Source: Diospyros lotus
Lineage: Eukaryota > Streptophyta > Magnoliopsida > Ericales > Ebenaceae
Reading direction: 5' to 3'
Assembly: GCF_014633365.1 (NCBI RefSeq)
Contig: NC_068352.1
Span: 16,773,310 to 16,837,309, forward strand
DNA: 64,000 bases
Part shown: positions 35,266-45,845 of the stretch, one piece after another
Position numbering within the stretch: the first letter of the stretch is position 1
Layout: each line of letters starts with the position of its first letter
Notes under the pieces: generated by a model
What the model was told of the DNA's origin: nothing
The model's database searches: none
The model's input: only the letters and a program-made list of their open reading frames with translations
Made by a program: the position numbers and the translations under genes

Positions 35266-37849
35266 TGTAACGACCCGCTCCCACTTACGGGCGCCACCGG
35301 TAAATAATCGACCGGATTACTCACCCGACAAACCACAACTGAAGGGTTGGACTATGTTTCAACAGGAAACGCCCTAGGTGGGAACTAGGCTTCGTCCCTC
35401 CCTTCGCTCCACTCAGGAATCGGTCCCAACTCAAACAAGAAAAATCCAGCGGACCAAGACCCGAAACCTGAGTGAGCTTCACCTCTCTTCAGCCCGCCCC
35501 ATAGCAAGCCAGAGGTGACCCAGGCACAAAGCTAGCATACAAATACTTCGCTGAGTATTGGGGATTTATGAGAACATACCTCGCTGATCTTTACTCGGTC
35601 CGAACTCGGCTTCTCCAACTAAGCCATATACCATGAACAATCTCACAATCATTTATCATACTACGATGATTTTTATAATTAAATACATCTAGTGCTCAAT
35701 ATCGTTTACATTCAATTACATGAATACTTATAAAAATTTACAGGAGATTACACAACAACTCAACTCAAGCAACAAGCTAATTTCCATAACAGCCTCCCGG
35801 CACCATCCCAGCTTGCATCATCTACACATGAGGTAAAACCTCATGAGTCATAAAGACTCAGTAAGGGTGCAATGCATGTAAATATGAATATAATCATGTT
35901 TATGTATACAAATGCATGCAAATGAGGTTAGGCTCACACATCCTCACAACCCACTAAGGTTTGAGGCATCAACCTATCAACCCCCACCACTAGTCCTCCA
36001 TATGGCCACAGGTCCACTAGTTCTTGCATCACACAAGATATAACCACTACATGCCAATGCAACATAAAAATATTATCAAACGTATTTACCGACTTGCAAG
36101 CCACCTCCACATGGGGCTATCCCTTACCTGGCTCGAAGCCTCATCTCTGCCTCGGCCCAAATTCCAGCCCGAACCTCTAGTTCCTCTAGGATCACCGCCT
36201 CCCCGGTTAAACCTAGATGCAAAACACACAAAACCCCAACTCCATTAACATCCGGCATTTAACCAATGCCCTCAATTACGCCGCACATTGCCAAAATCAT
36301 CCATCAACAAGATTTCAAATAACCCCAACACAGGGTTTAATCCAATAATTAATTATTCTACATTAACTCGCTTAATGTAAATAATTTGGGAAGAAATATT
36401 AATTTACCTCGGCTCATTTGGAGAAAGACTTGAAAAATGCCTACATCGACCTTGCCTCTCGAGAAGCCATTTGCGCACAAAAATCCAAGTTCCGAGCCTC
36501 CGGCATACTCGTCAAGCTCCAAAATAGTTCTCAAGATTAATCCAGAATTTTCTGGAATTTTTGGAGATTTTTTTTTTCCTCTATTTTTCAGAATTTCCAT
36601 TTTTCTTTTTCTTTTATTTTTTTTTCTTTTTTTCTTTATTTTATTTCTCTTCTCCTGTTTCTTCTTCGCGCAGCCACTGCTCCTTCATCTTCTTCAAACG
36701 GCCGACCTGCGCGCGCACTAACCGCCGGCAGCCACCGCTTGCCCGCTGCCATCGCCGACTGCACCCCACGGTTTCGCCACCACCGGCCTAAGCCGCGCCA
36801 CCACTGGCCTGCCCTGCCTCCACCGCGGCTGGCCTTCTTCTCCGCGCTCGCCGCCATGGCAACAACCTCCATGGTTGCTGCAACCGGCTGCTCCAGCGCC
36901 TCCGGCCGTCGATGCAGCCGCCTCAGCCCAATGCGACCTCGCCAGCCGCCTCCGCGGGCTCCGTCGCATGCCACCGCTGCTGCTACCCCATTGCTGTTGG
37001 TCGCGGCTGCTTCAACCGCTTCAGCCATGGCCGCCCACGATCGGCCACCATCGTCTCTCTCTCGATCTTGCATGCTCTCTCTCAATCTCACTCTAGCGAT
37101 CTCTCTCTCAATCGCTCGATCTTTCTCTCAGCCGATCTCGCGATGCCTCTAATCTGCTCTCATTTCTTCTCTGCTCCAATCGGCCATTTCAAAAATCAGA
37201 GGCTAGGAAGCTTCCTTGAAGCTTCCTCATAGACGCGCCTACATACATATATATATATATATATAATTTACAATTTTACACATTTAACCCCTTAATCACA
37301 CTTAACTCCACTTAAGCAACATACTAATTGCATTTTAGGAATTTACCAATTACACTTGGGCCCTCCCAATGCTTAAATTAATTATAATTAAGCCACTTAA
37401 AATCTTGGTTTATTCGAAATTAATAACCGACCGCTACTCGGGAATACCGACCTTGTCCCTACGCCTGCACGGGACGTTTATTCGATCCCGAAGCACTAAA
37501 GAGTTGCCTTACTCAGAAAACCGAACCACCTCTAGGGTCCCCTCAGCTTCCAGGAGGTCCCCTGCAACCATTCGGTATTGGCACTCATTCAGGTTTATAC
37601 AGAACTTATTCCGAAAATTATTCCCGATCGAACTGCTTCCAGCGTCATTATTCTCATCTCAAGACGCTCACCAATCCCTTGCCCTCTTCCTTGGACATCC
37701 AAGTCCCGAGTCACTCCCAGCCGCCAATTCTGCGATTTTATTAATTAATTTATCGGGATTGACCCTTGGGCTTTCCGGACCACCCGAGGTCCTGACAAAA
37801 TAATCCAAATTTATTTATTTTTCAATACCATGTAATAGCGGGTATTACA
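35266..37849 (-). repeat. Family T 5' LTR
   Basis: Minus strand starts TGTAATACCCGC at 37849 and ends GGGTCGTTACA at 35266. A TATATATATATA run at about 37244-37264 lies where the LTR core promoter is expected; it is longer here than in the other LTR by a few dinucleotide units. Confidence 0.9.
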
Positions 37850-37854
37850 GTTTG

Positions 37855-38287
37855 TGAACAGTCTTGTAAAATAAAGGAACATTATGTATTACGAATGATG
37901 TTTGAGAAACGATCATGTAATATTGTTATAGTTCAATATCATTTGGAGGTATCAATTGGTATGTTTGAGGTATTCAGTTGTTATCATTGAGAAACAAGAC
38001 TGTATGTATATTTCTAGGAAAATGTTATGTTGAACAAATGGTATGGTTTCCTATGTTATGATTAAATTGAATTCGGTTATGTACCATATTAGGTTTTGAT
38101 CTTACTTCCGCATTTATGATGATGTTACCTATCTTGGCTTATTGATTATTAAGTTCAGTGGGCTGAGAAGGTGAAACAAGACTGTTAGGGATTGATTTAT
38201 GTGTACTGCGTTGAGTGTATAAGTGGAAAAAAAAATATTCTCGAAATCCCGGGTTAATGTCGTGCCTTGGAAAAATGGGGTGTTACA
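37855..38287 (+). mobile_element. Family 1 LTR, right part
   Basis: Continuation of the LTR that begins at 24728, ending AAAAATGGGGTGTTACA. Its closing 300 bp match the other Family 1 3' ends. Confidence 0.7.
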
Positions 38288-38466
38288 ACCGATATGTCAA
38301 TCCGTAATTGACTAATCATAGTCCTTTCTGAGAAGTCTAAGAATTGAGAATAACCTTAAGAAATCCTTAATTCAAAGGTCCTTGTCACATATTCTTTACA
38401 TTTAAAAATTAGACATTTATTAAGAAATCTAGGGACTCATTCATGTAAAGATTGGAGAGACATGAA
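38288..38466 (-). repeat. Family B LTR, second copy, middle part
   Basis: Aligns with about 13035-13210 of the first B copy (GTAATTGACTAATCATAGTC and following). Ends in the 8-bp target duplication GACATGAA of the hAT-like element. Confidence 0.75.
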
Positions 38467-39229
38467 TAGGGGTATGTAATCGGTTATAACCAAACTGAAC
38501 CATCCAAAAATTATAACTGAATCGAACCAAATTGTCCCTAATAACTGAACCGAATCGACCGATAATCCAAGTATAACAGAATTAACCGAAACTGAAATAA
38601 CCGAACAATAAAATTCAATAACGGAACATAAACCGACAATAGCCAGAGAGTTTACAATCCCCAATCAGAACTGATAATCCTAGTATAACCGAACATGAAA
38701 CCAAAATGATTTTCCGATCCCCAATCAGAATTTCCAAAACAAATGAACAAGAATCGAAAATAGCCAGAGAGTTCCCCAATCAAAATTTTCCAGAACAAGT
38801 GAACAAGAATCACTGAATCAGAAATATGTGTACCTTTGAGTCTTTGACGCAAGAGTTGAGGTTGCCGGGGATCTTGTAACGCTTGGGAAGAAAAAGGGTT
38901 TGGTCGATAAGCTTCAAAGCGCACGTCTTCATCGTCGATTGCCCCTCTGCCACTTCAGCAGTCGCCACTGCTAGCGTCGCCTTCATGGCCTAGATCTTGG
39001 AATAGCCCTCGTTGATCGTCCAAGCACAAAGAAAAGAAAAAATAAAGGCGAGGGATGGTGGGGTGAGGGTGAGGGTTCGATTCGGTCGGCTGTGGGTTCC
39101 GTGTTTTGGGGCCGCCAGAATCGATCTCGCAGTCTCACATGCGAGTGGGAGAGTGGGGGGGGAGAGAGAGAAAGAGAATGGGGGTGCGGTTATGCCTTCA
39201 GCACACGAACTTGCTGGCGAGGGTGGGGG

Positions 39230-39272
<43 letters not shown>

Positions 39273-39535
39273 GGGAGTGTGAGCGTCGGTCGGCAGGTCG
39301 GGTGTGGGTTCCGTGTTTTGGAGAGGGGGCGGTTATGCTAAACTCACACGGTTAGTTTGGTTAATCGAATAACCGAAAATTTGAAGTATTGCAAACCGAA
39401 TCAAACCGTCTCATAAAAAAAATCGAACCGAATTAATCGAACTAAATTACTTCATTAAAAAAATTGAACCGAACATCCCAATTTGGTCGGTTCGGTTCGG
39501 TTAGTTCAGTTTATCTGAACTTCTGCTCACCCCTA
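38467..39535. mobile_element. hAT-like non-autonomous element
   Basis: Short terminal inverted repeats (TAGGGGT at the left, ACCCCTA at the right) and an 8-bp target duplication, GACATGAA (38459-38466) and GATATGAA (39536-39543), 7 of 8 matching. Subterminal GGTTCGGTTCGGTT-type and complementary AACCGAA words are common in plant hAT elements of this type. The first Family B copy near 13200 shows the empty site. About 1.07 kb, no transposase frame. An internal tandem duplication (about 39060-39200 and 39210-39345, both with GTGGGTTCCGTGTTTTGG) flanks a (GA)n run at 39235-39267. Confidence 0.8.
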
Positions 39536-39543
39536 GATATGAA

Positions 39544-39664
39544 TGAAGATATGACCATAAATATGAAAATATATTTTATTACATTTACAAGAATTGTATC
39601 ATTAATCCCATAATTACAATTGGTAGATGCCATCTGAATCTAGTATTAGGGCACTAACACTAAC
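39544..39664 (-). repeat. Family B LTR, second copy, right end
   Basis: Matches 13211-13338, including GCCATCTGAATCTAGTATTA, and ends ...CACTAAC against Ty3 pol sequence. So this LTR was inserted into, or recombined with, the Ty3 element to the right. Confidence 0.7.
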
Positions 39665-41393
39665 TGTACATTAATCGACCCTTGGTTTTCTTTAAGGGGA
39701 ATACGATGGTCATGCAAACACAGAGGTGGTAACCCAATAGGTGGTGTGAATACTGACTCAAATTTAGCAAGAAGTTAACGCAGGGCTGCTGGATATGTGT
39801 CATTAGGAGCGATAGCTTGGGAATTTCCGGTTGGTTCAACCTGTAGAAAATATCCAAGACCAATAAGTTGCAACAACTCTTTGGACTCTAATGGTTCCAA
39901 ACCTGACCTCTGCAACCCCTGAAATGTTTGTTTCTGTCTACCTTGGTAAAAAGTCATAGTCAATTACTTGTAATCTATCTCTACTAGACCTAAGGTTTTT
40001 ATCCATTGCACCCCAAAGACAACTTAACATGTTGCGATTGGAAGTATATAAAAATCAGCTTTGATGGGGCAGTATTGAATGATTAAAGTAAGACCAAGGC
40101 TCCTTCCAGTACACTCTATTTGTTCCCCATTACCTACCATAACTTGGAAACACTTGTCTCAAACTATTGGAAGGCTAAGTTTGGAAGTAGTGGTCTAGTC
40201 TATGAAATTGTGAGTGCTTCCCCCATCTATTAGTTTTGTCAGCTCTCTGTTCTTTAACTTCCATGTAACCTGAATGGTCTGAGGATTGGTGGTCCCTGAC
40301 ATGGCATGAAACAATATTTCTAGTAGAGGCTCCATCACCCTGGGTTCCAAATCGCCTTTTGTTCAATTTGGTTCGGGTCCAAGAGAACAATCCTCGATCA
40401 TAAAGAGTTGGGGATGTTGGAATTTGTGTCCGGGTAGGTACTTCTCATCACAGTAATAGCATAATCCATTCTCTCGTTGTTCTCTAGCTTCTTGCCCCGT
40501 AATCCTTCAAATGGGAGGGGTATTGGCATTTGTGACAGATTTTTGATTAGTGGTGGTCCAAGGAGACCAGCAGTAGATGTTAGAGTATTTCTTGAAGCCA
40601 TGACAGATGCTGAGGGTCAACAATTGTTGGTGGTTTTCCTTTGAAGATAATTCCTTTCTTCAATTAAACATACCACCCCAATAGTATCAATGAGAGTTTT
40701 GTGTTGCTTGACCTTCACGTCTAATCGAATTTTGTTCCTAAGCCCGACAATAAAGCATCATATCCAATAATTTTATGGAAGATCATCCACACGATGAGAT
40801 AATCTCTTAAAGGCCTCTTGGTATGTTTGCACCGTACTGGTTTGCTTGAGCCTAGAGAGAGCTTCTGAATGGTCCTTATAATTAATTGGACCAAATCGAT
40901 GGAGCAATGCTTTGGTGAATTCTTCCCAAGTCAAGGGTCCTTTAAACTTGATAAATCATCTATGCCATTGCAAGGCTATTCCTTCTAGGTGAAAAGAAAC
41001 TAATTGGACCTGTTGATGAGCGACAACCTCCTTGAATTCAAAGTACTATTCTTCCTTGTATATCCACCCCATGAGATCTTCTCCTCCAAATGTAGGGAAA
41101 TTCAACTTGAGGTGTGTTTGGTTTCGGTCATGTGAAGAACTAGAGGAATTATCGTTATGAGACATGGTGTGGTTGTTGGATATTTCTCCTCGAGCAAATG
41201 GGTTTACTTTCGGATGGGGTAGATGTGTGGATGGGTTAATACAAAGGGCTTGCAATTCAGTGAGGATGTTTTGAAGAGTAGTGTTCATCTGGTTGTAGTT
41301 ATGGGTTAAAGTATCAAAACTCAACTCATGACAAGCGAGCATTTCTGACACTTTATTGTGGAATTTGGTGTTGCTTTTGTTGTGGGTCTCCAT
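39665..41393 (-). pseudogene. Ty3 gag-protease-RT fragment, broken
   Basis: Minus strand from the ATG at 41393 encodes a Ty3-type gag: METHNKSN..., then HLKLNFPTFGGEDLMGWIY, followed in shifted frames by the gag core (GIALQWHR; FKGPLTWEEFTKALL; TYQEAFKRLSHRVDDLP). A degraded zinc knuckle, CYYCDEKYLPGHKF, lies near 40450 (last Cys is Phe). A protease motif LIDGGSTHNFID near 40230 retains the catalytic Asp, but with Gly in place of the usual Ser/Thr. The start of RT (LHDHRIPLKENQGSINV) is cut at 39665 by the Family B LTR. Stops and frameshifts make it non-functional. Confidence 0.85.
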
Positions 41394-41405
41394 ATTGGAA
41401 ACCTA

Positions 41406-41417
41406 ACTCTGACACCA
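41406..41417 (-). other. Primer binding site of Ty3 fragment
   Basis: The minus strand reads TGGTGTCAGAGT, two mismatches from the tRNA-Met primer site, one base after the LTR and just upstream of the gag ATG. Confidence 0.65.
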
Positions 41418-41418
41418 A

Positions 41419-41831
41419 TGATATGTAAAAGAAAGGGTGAGAGAAAAAGAGAAGAGATTGGAGAGTTTCAACTTATAATTTCCATAAGTTTTATTCCTCT
41501 TGCTATAATGTCTCATATAGTCACTACCAATGAGCAGTTACAACAATCAAGGGAACTTCTCCCACAAAACAGGAAACAACTAAGTGGGGCTATTACACCA
41601 GCTAACTAAGTGTAAGAAGATAGGAAATGAAAACTACTAAGTGGGGCTGTTACACTAGCTAACTAAGTGCAAGAAAACATGAAATGGAAATCACTAAGAA
41701 TAAGCAACTACATTGACTAGGTCCAATCACTTGACTAAGCTAACATCAACCAACCAACTCTCTTGTGCGCATGCCCTGCATGTGCACATGCCATGCATAG
41801 CGTGAAGGGTGGTAAATTTGCACATCTATCA
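41419..41831 (-). mobile_element. Ty3 5' LTR, 413 bp
   Basis: The minus strand starts TGATAGATG at 41831 and ends TTTACATATCA at 41419, with TGATA/TATCA inverted ends, directly before a primer site and gag. It contains a short internal duplication (AGTGGGGCT...TTACAC...GCTAACTAAGTG at about 41582 and 41640). The right flank is copia pol sequence; the matching left flank is not in the window. Confidence 0.7.
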
Positions 41832-42581
41832 TACTCTTATTGATCCAAGTCCTAAAATGGGCTAAGAAAGCAAGGATGGAACAACTATTGATAAAGGACG
41901 CTATCAAAGGTTAGTAGTGAGACTAATTTATCTCACACCCCAGACTTGACATTGCTTATGCTGTAGGTGTAGTTAGTCAGTTCATACATGATCTTAAGGA
42001 AGAATATGCCTCTACAAGCAGTTTAAAGAAATTTCTAGTACTTGAAAGCAACTCCAAGAAAAGAAATTTTATTCAAAAAGAAAAGTGACCTAACAATAGA
42101 AGCATACAATGATGTTGACTATATAGGATTTATTATAGACATGAGGTCAACTATAGGTTATTGCACTTTCATAAGAGCAAATTTAGTCATTTGGAGGAGC
42201 AAGAAACATAATGTTATAACCAGATCAAGTGTAAAAGCAAAATTTCATACTATGACTCTTGGTGTTTGTGAATTTCTTTGGATCGAAATAATTCTATAAG
42301 ATTTAATGATCGAAGAAAGTGGATCAATGAAGTTATAATGTGATAACAAATCAATTATTAGAATATCATAGAACTCAATTCAACATGATCGAATGAAGCA
42401 CGTAAAAATAGATAGACACTTCATCAAAGAAAAGATTGACAATGGACTTATCATTATTCCTCATGTGACATCAAGAAACTAATAGGTAATGTTCTAATCA
42501 AAGGATTACCTATTTCAAGATTTCAAGAAATTCTTGGTAAGTTGGGAATGAAAGACATCCGTTCACCAACTTAAGAAAGAG
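41832..42581 (+). pseudogene. Copia RT/RNase H fragment, broken
   Basis: Frames around 41890-42540 encode the end of copia RT and its RNase H: GRYQRLV...LIYLSH..LDIAYAVGVVSQF, then SDLTIEAYNDVDYIGFIID, RSTIGYCTF, WRSKKHNVITRSSVKAKFH, then CDNKS and KHVKIDRHFIKEKID, and PISRFQEILGKLGM. Expected signatures such as DADWAG and ARSSAEAE are decayed (DVDYIG, TRSSVKAK), and stops and frameshifts interrupt. It is the 3' end of a copia pol, cut at its left by the Ty3 LTR. Confidence 0.85.
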
Positions 42582-42811
42582 CGTTGAATAACGAAGATTA
42601 TGGAGTTATATTGATTAAATTAAGGGATATTAGTTTTGTAATATACAAATATTCAATGTACGGCCTTATTAGTTAGTTTTTCAATACATAGATTAATTCC
42701 CTTAAAAGACATGTTTCCTTTGTAGATGATTTACTAGTTTTCTATTGGGATTATACCATTGTAAATTGGTTACATGAATATATGAGATTATTAGAAAACC
42801 TTCAATAAGCA
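42582..42811 (+). mobile_element. Copia 3' LTR (candidate)
   Basis: Right after pol and a weak purine tract (TTAAGAAAGAG) comes CGTTGAATAACG, probably a TGTTGAAT LTR start with T changed to C. The right border near ...CAATAAGCA is a guess. Confidence 0.4.
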
Positions 42812-44570
42812 TAATTCTTTTGGTTGATACCTTGTCTAATAGTTATACTTACTTACATTCTTATAATATTATTTTAAATCTTAATATATTGACTTCACTA
42901 AATTCAAATTCTGACTTTACCTCACAAAAGATATAAACTATTTAAATCAACCTCAAAGTCGTAATATTCTTTAACTGGCAATCGCTAAGATGGATCATTT
43001 TTAAGATCTCACATTTTTTAAATATTAAAATTCTATGATAGTTGGTGTTTCGTACGATATAAATAATTGTAAATGTTTATATAATACATTTTTTTTATTA
43101 TTATTATATATCACAGCATTCATGTTTTACGAAATTAAAAAGTCACCTCAATTTCAAAGTACCTACTAACTTGATCAATTAAGTGAAATGACCAATTTGT
43201 CCATATTTTATGTTAACAATCATCAGAATTGTTTTTGTCCATTTAAATAGCTCAATCTAATAAATGCTAGATTGCGAAGAAGAAAGATAACTCCGTTAAT
43301 GGTTTACGACTTTCAAGCAACGAAAAGCCGTGTAACATTATAAAAGTCAGGAGTCACCATCCAAATTCAATTACCTGATCGAACAATTCGCCAAATTAAA
43401 AATGGAGAGACCCAAGATTTTGACTTAATAATATTATTTAATTTTATTTTTATAATCTTAATAGGTGCGTAGTATTATTATCATATAAAAGAGGCTATAA
43501 ATAGCATTACTCTAACGGTGCATGACATAAACTCGTTTCTAGAAGTGAGTAAGAAAACCTAAGATCCTGTGCTCGTTTCATATTATTTTTTAATTTTTTA
43601 AAATAATAAAAATGTGTTTATTTTCATATTTTTTAAAATAAATTTTTTTTTATAAAAAAACTCAAAATAATAAAAAATTATTTTAATTGATTTAATCACA
43701 AATATGCTCAAAATTTTTCAAATTCAAAAAACATTATAGATAAAAAGAACGTATTTTCAAAATAAATACTCAAAACATAAAATGTAAAACTGAAAACTAA
43801 AATACTAATAGAACGATATCTTAAATCACTCAACTAAACTAAACTAAACCATCTAAAATCAATGTCCCAAATTGCTAGATAAATAATTAATTATGTTTGA
43901 CCATTTTAAAAATTATCTAATGATTTGGTTTGAATTTTGAGATTTGTTGGATTGTCAAATTGTCTATAAAATTAAATTTTTTATTGTTTGAGTTTTTTTT
44001 TTTTATTTAGTACTAAAACTCTAGATTTTAATTGATTTCATGATTTGGAGTATAATTGTTGAAGCAATCAAAATATCATTAATTTTTTACTTCACCCTCA
44101 ATTATAAAAAATAATAATTTTGGTGGGTTCCTTTAATAGATAACTCTCAAGTTTTTTTTTATAAAAATAGAAAATATTATTGTTATTAGTAATTTTTTCT
44201 CTTTTTATTAATTATTATAGTTAAAATCGTTTAATCTAGTTAAACTGCCAAAATGATTAAGTTGTGACTTGAAAATTTTCAGGCATATAATAGTTTGATT
44301 ATGATTTAATATAAACAAATCACTGATAATAATTTAATTTAAAGAATGCATTTCAAGAAAATCCAAGAATAATGATTGAAAATTCGGTAAATTCCTCAAA
44401 TTCAGGTGATGTGTCAATATCTTATTAATTCATTAAATGTTAATTATTACATATTAATAAGTAAATATTAAAAATTAACTACTAAATATTAAAATTTACT
44501 AAAATCATTTTAAAATTTACTAAACTTTCAATAAATTTAAAAATCAATTAAATTTCCAAACTTTGTCCAC
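42812..44570. other. AT-rich intergenic DNA, no gene seen
   Basis: Very AT-rich with long A/T runs (about 43085-43100, 43560-43680, 43990-44005). CTATAAATAGC at 43494-43504 is a good isolated TATA box on the plus strand, but no open frame follows, so I cannot attach it to a gene. No transposon ends were recognised. Confidence 0.5.
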
Positions 44571-45079
44571 AATCCAAACCTCCCTAGTTATGAGTCGTTT
44601 TATAGGGTTAGAGAGGGTGACCGATGCAATTATCGAAAGAAGGCAAAATGACGGAGATGAGGTGAGACAACGGTGGCATGGCAGCGAGAGAAGGCAGAGG
44701 CGAGTCGGCAGTTATGGGAGAGGAGGCAAGTGAGTAGGACAGTGACCCACTTTATAAATTTATAAAATGAACCAAAATAAGTCTATCATTTTACCCTCTT
44801 TTGATCAACTTATCGGTCCCTCACTTGCTCTCAAGACTTTTCCGGTCCCTCGCTCTCCAGACTTTTCCGTTATTTTAGTGTCTGGATAAAGGAAGCTCCC
44901 AGTTACGACGCATTAAATACCTCCCAACGCTTCGCTTCGGTCAATTTCCGAATCTGCTGCGATGTGGTCAAGACTGGCTGGTTGTCCCGTTCCGTGGCAT
45001 TAGCTATTTCCACGCTGAATTTGTGGCATGTTACTGCAGCAACTTTGCTGCCGCTTACGCCAACGCGGCCCTCTAGCCC

Positions 45080-45110
<31 letters not shown>

Positions 45111-45845
45111 AGAGAGAGAGATCGGCCTTGTGTCGGTGATAAAATTGGAAGAGGTAGGGCATATTTGAATATTACGCGACAACGCAGGGGCAAAAGCGAG
45201 AGAGAGAGGGGCAGAGAGAGAGAGAGCAAGCGCTATGTTTTCGCAGGGAAAAAGCTAAATTGACGTCAAGCTCCTCAATAGTGGAACTTGATGCGCTTAA
45301 CCTAATCAGAAGAAGTGGTACTCGAGAGAGACGCAATCTATTTCCCGCGGCTTTGAACGCGGCATCAGATTTGGCTTTTCCTCTCTCTCTCTCTCTCTCT
45401 ATCTGTAAAGTGAATCGGCACTATACCCTGAAATACATGTATTTGTGCACTCATAATAAAAAATCAAGGTTTAGGTTCCGAAGCTATGGTGGTCGTGAAT
45501 CTCTTTCTCTGTGAGGTAATTGCGAATTAAATGCTTTTGATCTGCGCAAATTAACATATTACTTTTTCTTAATTCGTTTGATTAGATCGCTGATTCGAAT
45601 TTAATGCGGATTGGCAGACCTGCGTGGAGAGAGATTGATTTTCTTCGGGGTGTAATTCATTGGATACTGATTCAATCCGAAGCCACAAGCTCCATCGGTA
45701 TATGTATGCTTATGTGTGTGCGGGAGAGGGAAGTGTAGAGGTGAGTAGATCTCGGAGCTGAGATGATTCTCTTGTTCAGGAAGAAGAAGCGGAAATCGGA
45801 GCTCCGAGTTGGTACTACGATCCGATTTGTATGAGAGGTGGTGAT
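44571..45845 (+). promoter_or_regulatory. Probable promoter and 5' leader of GAUT15-like gene
   Basis: The region just upstream of the conserved start codon has higher GC than its surroundings and GA/CT microsatellites: (GA)n at 45080-45120, more GA runs to about 45230, and (CT)n at 45380-45400. Such tracts are frequent in plant 5' leaders. I see no unambiguous TATA box within 1 kb. GAGGTAATT near 45512 could be the donor of a leader intron, which I cannot confirm. No protein family is recognisable. Confidence 0.45.

Larger units (their letters stand above)
26732..37849 (-). mobile_element. Complete non-autonomous Ty3-like LTR element (LARD-like)
   Basis: A full element on the minus strand: 5' LTR 35266-37849 (2584 bp), primer site 35252-35263, internal 29322-35265, polypurine tract by 29322-29334, 3' LTR 26732-29321 (2590 bp). 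The target duplication GTTTG (26727-26731, 37850-37854) is perfect. The two LTRs differ by about two dozen changes by eye, roughly 1%, so insertion is recent. About 5.9 kb of internal DNA has no gag or pol motif on either strand, so it must move with proteins from another element. The inverted repeat and purine tract next to the 3' LTR are of the kind seen in plant Ty3 chromoviruses; exact lineage is inference. Confidence 0.9.

Noticed and set aside
43494..43504. Promoter of a gene at 43500-44500
   Set aside because: The TATA box is good, but no open frame or conserved product follows within 1 kb.
44903..45263. Ser/Leu- or Glu/Arg-rich frames near 45100
   Set aside because: They are translations of GA/CT microsatellites in the gene leader.
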